A DNA stretch of 64,000 bases from Lumbricus rubellus (GCA_945859605.1 OX243824.1:2344797-2408796), one strand, 5' to 3'; positions 8,201 to 18,000 are shown, numbered from the stretch's first letter. The notes: generated by a model not told the origin, from the letters alone. Numbers and translations: made by a program.

Positions 8201-8599
8201 ATGTCAAGACCAATACACAAATTTGGAACTAAACCAACTAGGCCGGTAGAGGTTAGAACGCAGCCCGTTTCAGTCTTTTGGAAGATTACGAGCGGTGTTA
8301 CTCGCGCCCCAGTAAGACAACTAGGGGGTCTGCGATGGGAGATTTTCGCGCAAAATGATATCACGATACAGCCAAAGGCGGCAAATACGCTAAGGCTTGG
8401 ACTCGGTGTAGAAACGGCGGCGGGTCTTTGCCTCGTTTCCCTCAGACAGAGTATCAAGGAACGACGCTGCAGCCTACTAGACGGAGTGATTTCAGAAGAT
8501 GTGGTTGATGATATCATAGTTTCCATTCAAAACAACTCCGATTCGGCAGTAACTATAAACGAAGGAGATTCGCTATGCTGTGTAAATTATCAACGGTAA
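8201..8599 (+). CDS. dUTPase-fold protein, probably inactive
   Basis: The 132-residue protein has the strand order of trimeric dUTPases: an early 'DITIQPKAANTLRLGLGVE' element, a GVI motif-3-like block (LLDGVISEDVVDDIIVSIQN) and the late INEGDSLCCV element (family pattern: KKGDRIAQL). The motif 3 catalytic Asp is replaced by Ser and the P-loop-like C-terminal motif is absent, so hydrolysis is unlikely. It could be a structural or regulatory derivative of dUTPase. It starts at the ATG after TATTATAAA and overlaps nothing; the next gene starts 29 bp downstream. Confidence 0.5.
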   Translation: MSRPIHKFGTKPTRPVEVRTQPVSVFWKITSGVTRAPVRQLGGLRWEIFAQNDITIQPKAANTLRLGLGVETAAGLCLVSLRQSIKERRCSLLDGVISEDVVDDIIVSIQNNSDSAVTINEGDSLCCVNYQR

Positions 8600-8628
8600 A
8601 AAAATATATATTGCTAATAAATAAACGA

Positions 8629-9327
8629 ATGGAATACGAAGGCATCAAACTCTATCCGAACCTAACAAATATAACACCCTCTGCGCCAGAAGGTGAAATA
8701 CAAATAGCCGCAGGGTCCGCACAAACGTATCGACTTCAGAAGATTAGCGAAATCAAAAAGGAGATCGAGCAAGAACGAGACAAAAGAGCAACGTTGAGTA
8801 AAAAGTATCATAGAAGTGTGAGCGTAATCGGCGTAGTAGACAACTTCCTCATGGTGGTCACGATGGGGCTCGGAATTTCGGGAATCGGTGTATTGTCCAC
8901 CATAATTGCAGCCCCCATCGCTATTGCTATGGAAGGGACAGCGCTAGGTGCGGGGCTATTGAGTATAATTGGCAGCCGAATCTGTAAAAAGCTCGCCCTG
9001 AAGGCGGAGAAGCACGAAAAGATCAAAACGCTAGCTGACGCGAAGCTCAACACGATCAGCGACCATATTTCAAAAGCCCTCGTGGACGACAACATTTCAG
9101 ACGAGGAATATTCTCTGATTCTAAGCGAGATTGAAAAATTCAATGGTATGAAAGAAGAAATTAAAAGTAAGTCGAAAGTTGTGATAGACGCGATGGACGA
9201 GGAAATGAAACAATCACTCATCGATCGGGGAAGAGAAGAAGTCAGACAGTCCTTTCAAAGCATGTTTGAGAAAAATACCGAACCTGCTCGAAAGACGACT
9301 AACGCGAACATGTATGAAATCATGTAG
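8629..9327 (+). CDS. Membrane protein of the Polinton virion set
   Basis: A 232-residue protein. Residues ~20-60 form a charged coiled coil (KISEIKKEIEQERDKRATL), then two hydrophobic segments (about 66-95 and 98-118, Gly/Ala/Ile rich), then a Lys/Glu helix and a C-terminal block DDNISDEEYSLILSEIEKF. This arrangement is conserved in a family found in many Polinton-like elements. Its role is not established; two membrane spans suggest action on internal or host membranes during entry or assembly. The ATG at 8629 is preferred to the one at 8575, which overlaps the previous gene and lacks the A/T-rich leader. Confidence 0.7.
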   Translation: MEYEGIKLYPNLTNITPSAPEGEIQIAAGSAQTYRLQKISEIKKEIEQERDKRATLSKKYHRSVSVIGVVDNFLMVVTMGLGISGIGVLSTIIAAPIAIAMEGTALGAGLLSIIGSRICKKLALKAEKHEKIKTLADAKLNTISDHISKALVDDNISDEEYSLILSEIEKFNGMKEEIKSKSKVVIDAMDEEMKQSLIDRGREEVRQSFQSMFEKNTEPARKTTNANMYEIM

Positions 9328-9482
9328 ACCTGTAGAGTTTTGTAGACCTATGTAGACCTATGTCGCTATGTCTGAAAATACGTCTAACTTGCGTTTTTAC
9401 ACATGTCGAAAAACATGTCGAAAAACACGTCGAAAAACACGCCGTAAAACACGTCGAAAAACATTAATTTTTTTATTAAAAA
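9328..9482. repeat. Intergenic short tandem repeats
   Basis: Two kinds of repeats fill this gap: three copies of 'tgtagaccta' (9328-9361) and five imperfect 12-bp copies of ACAYGTCGAAAA (about 9401-9463). The region ends in TTTTTTTATTAAAAAATG at the next start. It is the longest intergenic gap in this gene array apart from the MITE insertion. Confidence 0.75.
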
Positions 9483-10382
9483 ATGTCGTTTCTAAAGATA
9501 GATGACCCGGCGAAAAGAAATTTCATAGTCGAAGAGTTTCTGAAATCCAAGAAGAATATTCAACAAAACTTTTTATCGGAGAGATTGGGGGATTCGGGGC
9601 TGCAACAAGAATTAACCAAGCTGTACAAGCCTATCGTCGATTCGCAATCCTCAATTTCTAAAGAGCAGAATGTCCTACTATCCGCCATCAAAGAAAACTC
9701 GATAGCTACATCAAACGCGCTACAGACGCTACCCGCTTCGTTGAAGGTTCAATTTCCTCAGTATCCCTCGATAGAAGCGTATAGCGACGACCCAACCGAG
9801 GATATTAGAACTTTAGAATTAGGAGATGTGGCAACCAAGTACCTTCATCAATACGCCTCCGATAGAAAAATCGTAGACACGACGTTCGGAATACGATCAA
9901 AAAATGGACAATTCTACATCGGCGACACTCCGATTTTTATTCAAGGAGACGATGTGACGGTTGGAAATAAGACGTATAGCGGAACACCGGGGCTTTGGGA
10001 GTTGTTGACGATGAAACAACCGAACATGTCGATATACGATAATAATGATAGAGACGATTACGCCGAGATTCTACTCGCGACGGGTGCTATCAGACAGCCA
10101 AAAAATCCCAACAAACCCAAAGCATCTGCGAGCGCCAAATATCGGGAAATTATCAAACCGATATGGGAAAAGAGGGTTCGTAATGCGGTGGGCAAAGGCG
10201 TCGGTGTAATCGTTATTTCCGAAGATCCAAACGTGTTAGCGAAACAGCTAGAACTACGATTTCAAAGCTTCAAAGCAGGCAATACCGGCGTGAGAAACGA
10301 GATCGTGGCGATGTGCGACGCGTTATTGAGGCAGGAAGTGCTGAGTAAAGATGCTTACAAAAATATAATGTCGGCATTATAA
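9483..10382 (+). CDS. Conserved Polinton protein of unknown function
   Basis: 299 residues, intact. It begins with a helical region (DDPAKRNFIVEEFLKSKK ... LSERLGD), then a middle block with TFGIRSKNGQFYIGDT and GTPGLWELLTMKQP, then DRDDYAEILLATGAI and a C-terminal helical block GNTGVRNEIVAMCDALL. I recognise the GTPGLWEL and GNTGVRNE blocks as shared across many Polinton and adintovirus genomes, where the gene lies next to capsid genes. No enzymatic motif is visible. Probably a virion or scaffold component, by position only. Confidence 0.75.
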   Translation: MSFLKIDDPAKRNFIVEEFLKSKKNIQQNFLSERLGDSGLQQELTKLYKPIVDSQSSISKEQNVLLSAIKENSIATSNALQTLPASLKVQFPQYPSIEAYSDDPTEDIRTLELGDVATKYLHQYASDRKIVDTTFGIRSKNGQFYIGDTPIFIQGDDVTVGNKTYSGTPGLWELLTMKQPNMSIYDNNDRDDYAEILLATGAIRQPKNPNKPKASASAKYREIIKPIWEKRVRNAVGKGVGVIVISEDPNVLAKQLELRFQSFKAGNTGVRNEIVAMCDALLRQEVLSKDAYKNIMSAL

Positions 10383-10394
10383 AATGCAGGAAAA

Positions 10395-10856
10395 ATGCAG
10401 GTCATTAATAGAAGGAGGTATAGGAAACAATACGTAATCGGAGGATCTGGAATATTCGATACAATTTCGGGATTTTTCAAACGACTAGTAACGTCGAACG
10501 CCGCCAAACAATTAGCAACGACCGCCCTCAACACGAGTAAAGACGTGGCGAAAGAAATTGGGAGAAAGGCGATCGATGTTGGGAAAACAACCGCAATCGA
10601 CGCTGGCAAACGATTAGTGGACAAAGCAGTGGTCAAACTGTTTACGACTCCTGCACCTACTCCCACCTCCAAGAAAATTACGCCAGAAACTAGACAAATT
10701 TTAGATCGGCTGAGTAGCGTAGGTAGCGTTAGTGGCGTCGGGTCGAGTCCGAATATTAATAATCTGATGATGGGGGATGGTCTGAAGAAGAACGGCGCCA
10801 TATCGATACAAGATTTAGTACGCTCGCTAAACGGCGCCGGAATGAAGGTCGCGTAA
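10395..10856 (+). CDS. Membrane-lytic virion protein (adenovirus pVI/pX-like role)
   Basis: 153 residues: a basic N-terminus (NRRRYRKQYV), an amphipathic Gly/Phe segment (GGSGIFDTISGFFKRL), a long Ala/Lys/Asp helix with repeated 'AKEIGRKAIDVGKT' type motifs, and a Ser/Gly-rich tail. Proteins with this layout are common beside Polinton capsid genes and are compared to adenovirus minor core proteins that disrupt membranes. Function is inferred from composition and position. An ATG 11 bp upstream (10384) is in another frame with an early stop, so 10395 is the start. Confidence 0.6.
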   Translation: MQVINRRRYRKQYVIGGSGIFDTISGFFKRLVTSNAAKQLATTALNTSKDVAKEIGRKAIDVGKTTAIDAGKRLVDKAVVKLFTTPAPTPTSKKITPETRQILDRLSSVGSVSGVGSSPNINNLMMGDGLKKNGAISIQDLVRSLNGAGMKVA

Positions 10857-10881
10857 AAAATATTATCGCGTAGTAGTAAAA

Positions 10882-12673
10882 ATGCAATCATCTGGACCGA
10901 GATGCACAAGAGGGTATAACTCATACTCTTTGCGTAAATGTGGCCTATGCGTGAGTAGTGGGTAATTTCCGTATGCATGGCTTCTGATTAGCGAATTACG
11001 ATAGGTATAACGTTATGCGAACTCGGAGGCAGGTATAAGCCCGCTACTCCGAAGGTCAACAATAGACAGCCGACTTTGCTGGACCGCGTGAACAATAGAC
11101 GGCCGTTGAGATTTCCCAGTGGACCGTCTATAGGTCTTGATCTGTTCACCCCACGCTGGCAACGACCGCATATAAATATCTTTCACGCATGCGCGCTCAG
11201 CTCTAACCTATTGAATTGGGGGGAGAGCAAGCGTCATGCATCGTCGAGTGCAAGGAATGTGCAGATAGTTATTCCCTTCTAATTCTATCTTAATGCATAC
11301 CACTACATTCCAACGACTACGCCTGACCTAGTTACGTTTGGAGGAAGGTCTACGTCTTAGGTAGCCTATACCTTCCGTTGTGCATCTCGGTCCTGATATT
11401 CTGAGATTTACCGAACAACCATTGAGCGATGAAAGCGTCGAACGCTACGAATGGTACGAGTATGAGCCGATATCGGGGGCCAATCTAAACACCTCCAGGG
11501 AGATTAGAATAAACATCGAACTTCAAGATCTATTTTGTCATCCGGCGGAATCTTACCTGCTATTCGAGGGTAGATTGACGAAGGCGGACAACACCTTCTA
11601 CGTTAATGCCGATGAAGCAACGCTTACGAATAATGGGCTGATGCATCTTTTCAGTCAAATTTCGTATTCACTGTCGAATCAGGAAATTGAATCGTTATTT
11701 TACCCAGGTCAGGCAACGACGATGCTCGGATTACTCAAATACCCGAATGATTTTCAACTAGCTCAAGGTTTGAATCAGCTGTGGTACAAGGACAGCGGGG
11801 CGACGGCTGCTATCGCGGATAATCAAGGTTTCGCCGTTAGACAGTCGTATATAATTCAAAAACCAAAATGCCAAAGGTACTTTTAGCTTTGTTGTTCCAT
11901 TGAAGCATATTTTCGGATTTTGCGATGATTACGACAAGGTTGTTTTTGGTGTGAAACATACGCTAACTCTGGTTCGTAAAGCCGATGATGACGCAATTTT
12001 TAGACTCGCCGCTGCGGGCGCAGGGAAAGTTAGGCTGGATAAAATCTCATGGTTCATGCCGCACGTTATTCCCGCGGATATGGAGAAGATGCAATTGTAC
12101 AAAACGATCGAATCGAAAGCGTCGTTGCCAGTTGCGTACAGAGCCCGTCAATGCGATACCACCTCCGTCGCACAGTCGACTAATTTTAGCTGGAGACTTA
12201 GCGTCAAGACATTACCCGAGAAACCTAGGTACATCATCTTGGGTTTTCAAACCGACAAAAGCGGCGATCAAGAACACAATCCATCCGTTTTCAATCATTG
12301 CGATCTGAAGAACATGTTCGTGATGATGAACCAGGACCGATACCCAGTTGTCGACTATAATCTATCATTTCCGAATCAACAATTCTCGCGGGTGTACCGA
12401 GCAGCAGCCGCGTTCAGTGAAAAATTCTATGGAATGGACGAACTAATGACACAATGCAATATCACACCCTCGGACTTCAAAGATCTGTTTCCGATTATGG
12501 TGTTTGACGTGAGCAAGCAATCCGAGCGTCTGAAATCATCGGTGGTCGATATCCAGATCAAAGGTACGTTTAATACGGCGCCGCCGGCCAATACGGAAGC
12601 GTACGCAATGGTGATTTCGGACAAGTTACTGAGGTTTCAATCGGACGGCCAGAAAATGAGTGTGGTATATTGA
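10882..12673 (+). pseudogene. Major capsid protein gene, broken twice
   Basis: Double jelly-roll major capsid protein. Typical blocks are visible: YEWYEYEPISGANLN, LTNNGLMHLF, PGQATTMLGLLKYP, then, in a second frame, LKHIFGFCDDYDKVV, GKVRLDKISWFMPHV, DYNLSFPNQQFSR and the end SDGQKMSVVY. Two lesions: a 490-bp inverted-repeat element (10899-11388) splits codon 6, and one extra A in the run 11865-11868 shifts the frame, hitting a stop at 11884. The ATG at 10882 has the same TAGTAAAA leader as the penton gene. Ignoring both lesions the gene has 431 sense codons, normal for the family. The GTG at 11380 belongs to the insertion. Confidence 0.88.
10899..11388. mobile_element. 490-bp inverted-repeat element inside the capsid gene
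   Basis: The block begins GAGATGCACAA and ends with the exact inverse TTGTGCATCTC, and pairing continues imperfectly for about 25 bp (GGTATA inside both ends). It is flanked by GGACC (10894-10898) and GGTCC (11389-11393), a near-perfect 5-bp duplication. Removing it and one flank restores the capsid frame exactly, which proves it is an insertion. No coding capacity; a MITE of unassigned superfamily. Confidence 0.82.
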
Positions 12674-12704
12674 AGAAAATATTTTTCTATTATTAAAAAA
12701 GAAC

Positions 12705-13070
12705 ATGAAACTCCTGCAGCTGAAATCATTAATGAAGGAACGCGGAATAAAGTCTACTTTTATGAACAAACCCGAATTGTTGAGAATACTCGTTGAGAAG
12801 GGTATTTTACCGGAATCAGAATTGCCCGAACCGGCGAAGGAAAAAAGAGATGTATTACCCAAGTACGAATATTTGAAAACTATTAGAAATAATCCTATAC
12901 GCGTTGAAATCCTAGACAAAGACACTAACGAAGCCATCATCTACCCGTCGTTGTACAAGGCGTGCATGGCTTTGAAAATCAGTATGGCCACGCTGAAGGC
13001 TTATAATGGTAGAGTCTTGAGAAAAAGATACGAGATTACGGTGCACGATAGAATGGGCGATGAAGAGTAG
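12705..13070 (+). CDS. SAP plus NUMOD-like DNA-binding protein
   Basis: 121 residues. The N-terminal half is SAP-like (LKSLMKERGIKSTFMNKPELLRIL); the C-terminal half (EILDKDTNEAIIYPSLYKAC then LKAYNGRVLRKRYEI) resembles NUMOD1-type helix-turn-helix modules that bind DNA. Small proteins of this build follow the capsid gene in several Polinton-like elements. A role in genome condensation, packaging or transcription is plausible but unproven. The ATG at 12705 follows TATTATTAAAAAAG; the frame is intact. Confidence 0.7.
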   Translation: MKLLQLKSLMKERGIKSTFMNKPELLRILVEKGILPESELPEPAKEKRDVLPKYEYLKTIRNNPIRVEILDKDTNEAIIYPSLYKACMALKISMATLKAYNGRVLRKRYEITVHDRMGDEE

Positions 13071-13090
13071 TAGAGTAGTAGTGGGGTATC

Positions 13091-13118
13091 AATTCAAAAC
13101 TTGATTCGGTTTTGAATT
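13091..13118. terminator. Hairpin between convergent genes
   Basis: AATTCAAAAC (13091-13100) and GTTTTGAATT (13109-13118) form a perfect 10-bp stem with an 8-base loop. It begins 20 bp after the stop of the SAP/NUMOD-like gene and directly abuts the stop codon of the fibre gene on the other strand. A shared transcript-end signal is a reasonable guess. Confidence 0.4.
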
Positions 13119-13853
13119 CTAAGGTCGTAAGTATGCTGCCGAAAAATCGCGAACTAAAATATTTACCGGATTAGGCGAAGTAATAAATATCTCGAGATAA
13201 TCGGTATTAGTTAATCGAACTAGGCTAGTGCTCGATACATATTTTTTCGACCCGGCCTTACCTCCGCCGCCGACAATCATCGTGTACACTCCCCCACTTT
13301 TGTACAAGCCAATACTTTCGTTATATTTACCACTACTGTCGCGTATTTCCAAACACGTCGTAACCATGTAACAACCGCCTTTCCGAGGAAGGAAACGGTT
13401 CGAATTGACTAGACAATTATCCGGATCGAATTTTACAGTTCCAAATGATACTTGCGTTATTGTGTTGGCGATGATAGCCTGAGCCGAGAGGGCGTAAACA
13501 CTAAACGCCGGGCCAAATGCGACCTCAGCAGTGGGTGTAGGCGCTATCGAAGCAATTCGTTCGTCTACGTATTTTTTATTCGTCAAATGATTATCGTTTG
13601 ACGGAATGCCCGCGTGATTCGTAATCAAATCTATAGCTTGTCCCCAACTTAGCGCTTCATCCATTCCCGCATCCGGATTATTCGTTATTGGCAGGCCTTT
13701 GATGCAGTTGCCATTCATATTTAGATTCCCAGTCGCCGGATTTGCGCCATCTAACCTTAGAAAAGTACTGTTTACTTGGGACAGCGTAACGCCTCCAGCA
13801 ATTACTCTCTGCGTAGATCCTGAATCTGTATGTCCAAATTTATCAACAGGCAT
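13119..13853 (-). CDS. Fibre-like protein 1 with C1q/TNF-like head
   Basis: 244 residues. The N-terminus (MPVDKFGHTDSGSTQRVIAG) is the penton-anchoring tag found on Polinton fibre proteins. It is followed by a shaft-like region with NLNMNGNCIKGLP and NHLTNKKYVDE, motifs shared with phage and adenovirus-type trimeric fibres, and a C-terminal beta-rich domain (VSFGTVKFD, GCYMVTTCLEI, YLEIFITS) resembling C1q/TNF jelly-rolls. It would bind a host receptor. The frame is intact. It is 46% or so similar by eye to its upstream paralogue; the N-terminal 35 residues are nearly identical. Confidence 0.75.
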   Translation of the reverse strand: MPVDKFGHTDSGSTQRVIAGGVTLSQVNSTFLRLDGANPATGNLNMNGNCIKGLPITNNPDAGMDEALSWGQAIDLITNHAGIPSNDNHLTNKKYVDERIASIAPTPTAEVAFGPAFSVYALSAQAIIANTITQVSFGTVKFDPDNCLVNSNRFLPRKGGCYMVTTCLEIRDSSGKYNESIGLYKSGGVYTMIVGGGGKAGSKKYVSSTSLVRLTNTDYLEIFITSPNPVNILVRDFSAAYLRP

Positions 13854-13878
13854 TTTGAATATAATAATTTTTATTAAT

Positions 13879-14619
13879 TCAGGGCCGTAAGAATACCGCT
13901 GAAAAGTCTCTACACAAAATGTTCGTAGCGATGGATGAAAAAGCGTGTATGCTGAGGTAATCGAACTCGTCTAGAAAAACTATGTTACTACCGATTGAAT
14001 GGTTTTGCGAACCTTTCGTGCTCCCTCCGCCCGCAATTTGCATGTACGACGTCCCATTTTTATACAGGTGGACGGTGCCATACGCGGTATTACTATTGTT
14101 ACAAAATTCTATGTACGCCGAAACGATATAGTACCCGGCTTTACTGGGGAAGAAAGAAGTCGTTCCGATACCCTGTTCAATACCGTGTTTTGCGGTACCA
14201 CATCTTATTACGTCAAAAGTAACTGCAGTGTGAGTTCTAGCGAGTATAGCCTGCTGAGTTGAACTGTAAGCGCTAACCGCGGGTCCTACCACCGTCGCCA
14301 CTTTCGAAGTAAGTTGTTCATCGACGTATTTCTTATTCGTCAAATGATTATTGTCGGTCGGGACGTCGTCGTGATTCTGCAGTAAATCTATTACTTGCCC
14401 CCGACTTACAGCCTCATCTATTCCCGCTTCCGGAGTATTCGCTGTATTCGTTGTAGGCAGACCTCTAATAGTATGACCACTCATATTTAGATCGCCGGTC
14501 GCGGGGTTTGCGCCATCTAGCCTTAGAAAAGTACTATTTACTTGACTTTCAGTAACTCCTCCAGCAATTACTCTCTGCGTAGATCCTGAATCTGTATGTC
14601 CAAATTTATCAACAGGCAT
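13879..14619 (-). CDS. Fibre-like protein 2 with C1q/TNF-like head
   Basis: 246 residues, a tandem paralogue of the gene just downstream (25 bp gap). N-terminus and shaft (MPVDKFGHTDSGSTQ, LRLDGANPATGDLNMSG, NHLTNKKYVDEQL) are closely shared, while the C-terminal head differs in most positions (AVTFDVIRCGTAKHG, GYYIVSAYIEFC, DYLSIHAFSS). The duplication followed by head divergence suggests two receptor-binding specificities on one particle. The DNA of the first ~110 bp of both genes is almost identical, so the duplication is recent or its 5' part is being converted. Confidence 0.75.
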   Translation of the reverse strand: MPVDKFGHTDSGSTQRVIAGGVTESQVNSTFLRLDGANPATGDLNMSGHTIRGLPTTNTANTPEAGIDEAVSRGQVIDLLQNHDDVPTDNNHLTNKKYVDEQLTSKVATVVGPAVSAYSSTQQAILARTHTAVTFDVIRCGTAKHGIEQGIGTTSFFPSKAGYYIVSAYIEFCNNSNTAYGTVHLYKNGTSYMQIAGGGSTKGSQNHSIGSNIVFLDEFDYLSIHAFSSIATNILCRDFSAVFLRP

Positions 14620-14640
14620 TTTTTACATCTGAATATAATT

Positions 14641-15075
14641 TTAATGCAGGCTGTTTATAACTTCCTGAAAACTCACTCCATCTTTACATGTTTTTTTCAA
14701 GACGTACAGGCATAAATGACCGCAAAACACTTCGTTGTCGGGCTGAATACGTTCGCTATTGTAGTACACGGGACTCTGTAAATACTTTACCAGTTCTGTA
14801 GGAGGGGACAGGCCATAGCTGTCGAAATATATTTTATCCTTGTCGTTTTTCAAAAAAGCGACCCAGTGCGAGCCGGTTCCATTAGAATCGTCTAGATTCA
14901 ATATCCCGCATTCAGTCCGTCTAGGTTTCTTCGGCAGCTCGTCTCGTAAGAATACTCCGCCGAAATTAGGGATATTGAGCTTTTTCACGGCATCTAGTAG
15001 TTCAAAATTCGTCAACGGATGATTCGGGAGGACTACGCCTTCGACATTTATATTTTTTACAGTTGCATGACTCAT
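14641..15075 (-). CDS. PRO: Adenain-like cysteine protease
   Basis: 144 residues, the maturation protease of Polintons (Ulp1/adenain family). The catalytic residues can be placed: His70 in GTGSHWVAF, Asp85 in YFDSYG, Gln111 region (RIQPDN) and Cys118 in VFCGHLCLYVL. It would cleave capsid precursors during assembly. The start ATG overlaps the polymerase stop as ATGA (15072-15075), so the two are co-transcribed and probably translationally coupled. Frame and active-site residues are intact although the capsid gene it serves is broken. Confidence 0.9.
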   Translation of the reverse strand: MSHATVKNINVEGVVLPNHPLTNFELLDAVKKLNIPNFGGVFLRDELPKKPRRTECGILNLDDSNGTGSHWVAFLKNDKDKIYFDSYGLSPPTELVKYLQSPVYYNSERIQPDNEVFCGHLCLYVLKKTCKDGVSFQEVINSLH

Positions 15076-18000
15076 TTTACATCAAGAGAATAGTGCCCAT
15101 ATGCAAGAGTATGAATCCCGTCGTCCATTATTACTCTTTTGTCGTCGTCGGCGGACAGAGCTATTTTATTTACTTCTTCGGTGTAAATTTCATGGCGATA
15201 GGATCGAATGACGTTCATCGCTCTCGACTGTTGTCTTTTCGTAAACACGCAGTCTTTGTAATCTGCGTGAGTGATTGATTTCTTGACGACGTTCTTTTTC
15301 ACACCTTTACATTTCTTGTGATCTACGCCAGCCATTTTGTAAGAGTACAACTTGGATCGTAGTCCGACGAATTCTTCGATTTGTTTTCCCGCGGCCTCGT
15401 CTTTGAACATACCGATCACTTTTTTATTTACACCCGTTTCTATACCCGATGGGTGCTCTCTCGGATAGTCTGAAGTATCGAACATACTTTGGACGTCGGG
15501 GGAAATATCTTTGTAGAAGTCTTCCGTTCTAATTTCATACGCCAAAGAATCGGTATCGGTGAATAATAGCTTAGCCCTATCTCCGTACTTGGCCTTGATG
15601 TAATTATAATGAAAATCATACATGAGCGTCTTACTGGTGTCTAATATACACATCCCTAGATATATCCGCTTGTTGTAAAACAACTTGGTCTTTTTCATGT
15701 GAACGGCGATGAGGTTTTCATCGAAAATCGTTCGTCTGTCGTAATTAATTTTCGCGACAAGCTTGATAGCTTCCTTCTCATCACTCACCAATCGTATGTC
15801 AACTCGATTCTCGATAGCTTCCATTGTTTTACCGAAAACGCTATTATTCATCAGCTTGAAAAAGTCTTTCTCAAAATCGTTCGTAGCCTTCGTTCTCAGG
15901 TAGGTATTCAGATCGATATACTTTTTCAGCCAGGCACTTTCCACGAATTTTATTCCCCGATGTATTTTTACGATTTTCAATCCGAGCCGTTCGTACAATT
16001 TTAAATTTCCGTAATGAACGACGTACTTCTTTTTATCGTTCAAGTTTGGAATGAGTTTCGCCACATCCGATCCCGCGGGTTTTACACTCTCTGGAGCTAG
16101 AGGATAATCATTATGCAGGTCATGCAATTCCTTTGGATATTCTAAATCGACTTCCAACACACATCCCACGCCATCTCGTTCGGTAATGTTTCTCCAATCA
16201 TTCAATTCGACATCGTTCATCCATTCAAACCCATGAGTTGGTAACGGTTTGCTCATCGCCCATCCGTACAAGTTGTTCGCGTCCAAGTATGGAATGAATA
16301 CTGAATGCTGGGTGGGATTGAAAGCTTCTCCCATGTACTCGTTGTTCGCTTTCGCGTATCGATGTGAAATCGTGCTTACACCTCCCCGTATTCCCTGCTT
16401 GATCATCAATAACATATCGTAGTCGCTCAACAACTCCAACTCTACGCCAGTCGACTTCAACGCCGCGTCCCAAGCAAGTCCGGGCGAAGTATAATACCAC
16501 GCAGGATCTAGGTTGTAGTTCTTCATACAGACGTCTCTAAAGTTTTCAAAGACATCCGCTAATAATAGAACATCCGATAAATTGTACAAGTCGTGATATT
16601 GGCGTAATGTTTTGCATTCAAATTTGTCCCATACCGTTTTCGCGTGCGCGTAATCTTTTTCACTAATTCCCGAATCGTTTAGTTTTGAATAGAAGCTATG
16701 CTTTGGCGGTAATTCGGTTTCGTTTAATCTTTCAACACCATCGACGTAATCATACGGGTAAACGCCTTTTCTGAGTAAAAGATCAAGCTTCTCACCCTCA
16801 AAAAATTTCCCTAAATTCTTGCACTGGTCTTTCTGAAGATTTTTCGATAACGCGTCGAGACTCGAGGGCATGAATCTAAAACTATCGATAAAACGTAATT
16901 CGCGTTTGACTTTTCTCTCTTTTCCATCTGCGTCTACAAACTTATCGACGACGACCTCTCTGCTGAATGAGATATACTTTTCTTCGTTGCAGGGAATGCA
17001 TTTGATTTTCTCGCCGTGTTCACCTCGTAATTTCTTGATTAATAAATGGCCGTCATAACCGGTCAAATTGTGAAATACGACGGGGAAGAACTTGGGGACT
17101 TTGTATTTCAGATTACAAAGGTTGTGAGCGGCACCTCTAAATTTTCCTGTCAAATGACAGTGATCTCGAACTCGTTTTTCATCGCCTATAAATTCTCCTT
17201 CGCATATATGGCAAACAGTAGCCGAGTCGAAGAGCTCCTGCTCTTTCTTGCCGAATATCATCTTCTTGGGGAATTTGAACTCGTTGTATATTCGTTTTAC
17301 ATTTTCTTCGATAGAGTCTATGAATAACTGAGCAACATCATCGTCTTCGTTTTCAGCCGTAAAACACACCGGCTCTTGGGAATAAACTTCATCGTCGAAG
17401 CATTTCAAATGATAACAAAACGAGCTGGGCGTATGTTTTTGATACTTGTTGGTGTAAGACGTGCTAGGAACGGGTTGACATGTACCGATAGGTTTGATGA
17501 ACGATTCAAAGTCGGCAAAATACAAAAACGGTACACGCATCTTTCTATAATAATGTGTAAAACTTAGCATAGTCCCAGGTTCTGGAAGTTCTATCTTTTG
17601 AGCGTCCTGCCGCGAACAGTACTCAGTATGTTTGTGAAGCGAATCTTTTCTACTGAATCCTATTAGACATCTTTTACAATGGTACATTGATGTACTAGTA
17701 TTTTCTGTTTTCACCGCCATCAGTCTGTTGAAATTCTTGATCCAACAATAATGCTTCTTCCCTTCATCAGAAATGAGTAATAGATCTACACACCTATCAT
17801 TCTCATACTTTGATACATATAGTGGGAATAGATCCACATATTTCTCGTAACCAAAAACATTAATACTAATATTATTATTTCTCTCAAACTTACCTATCAC
17901 ATTAGCATCCGCCGCTACAGGGAATTCGATACCGGACCAATTGAGTTTCTCAGACTGTCTAATTAATTCTTTCGTAATTCGTTCCGAATCCCTAGCAACC

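Noticed and set aside
11076..11282. 68-codon frame upstream of the capsid gene
   Set aside because: It lies within the 490-bp inserted element and has no recognisable content.
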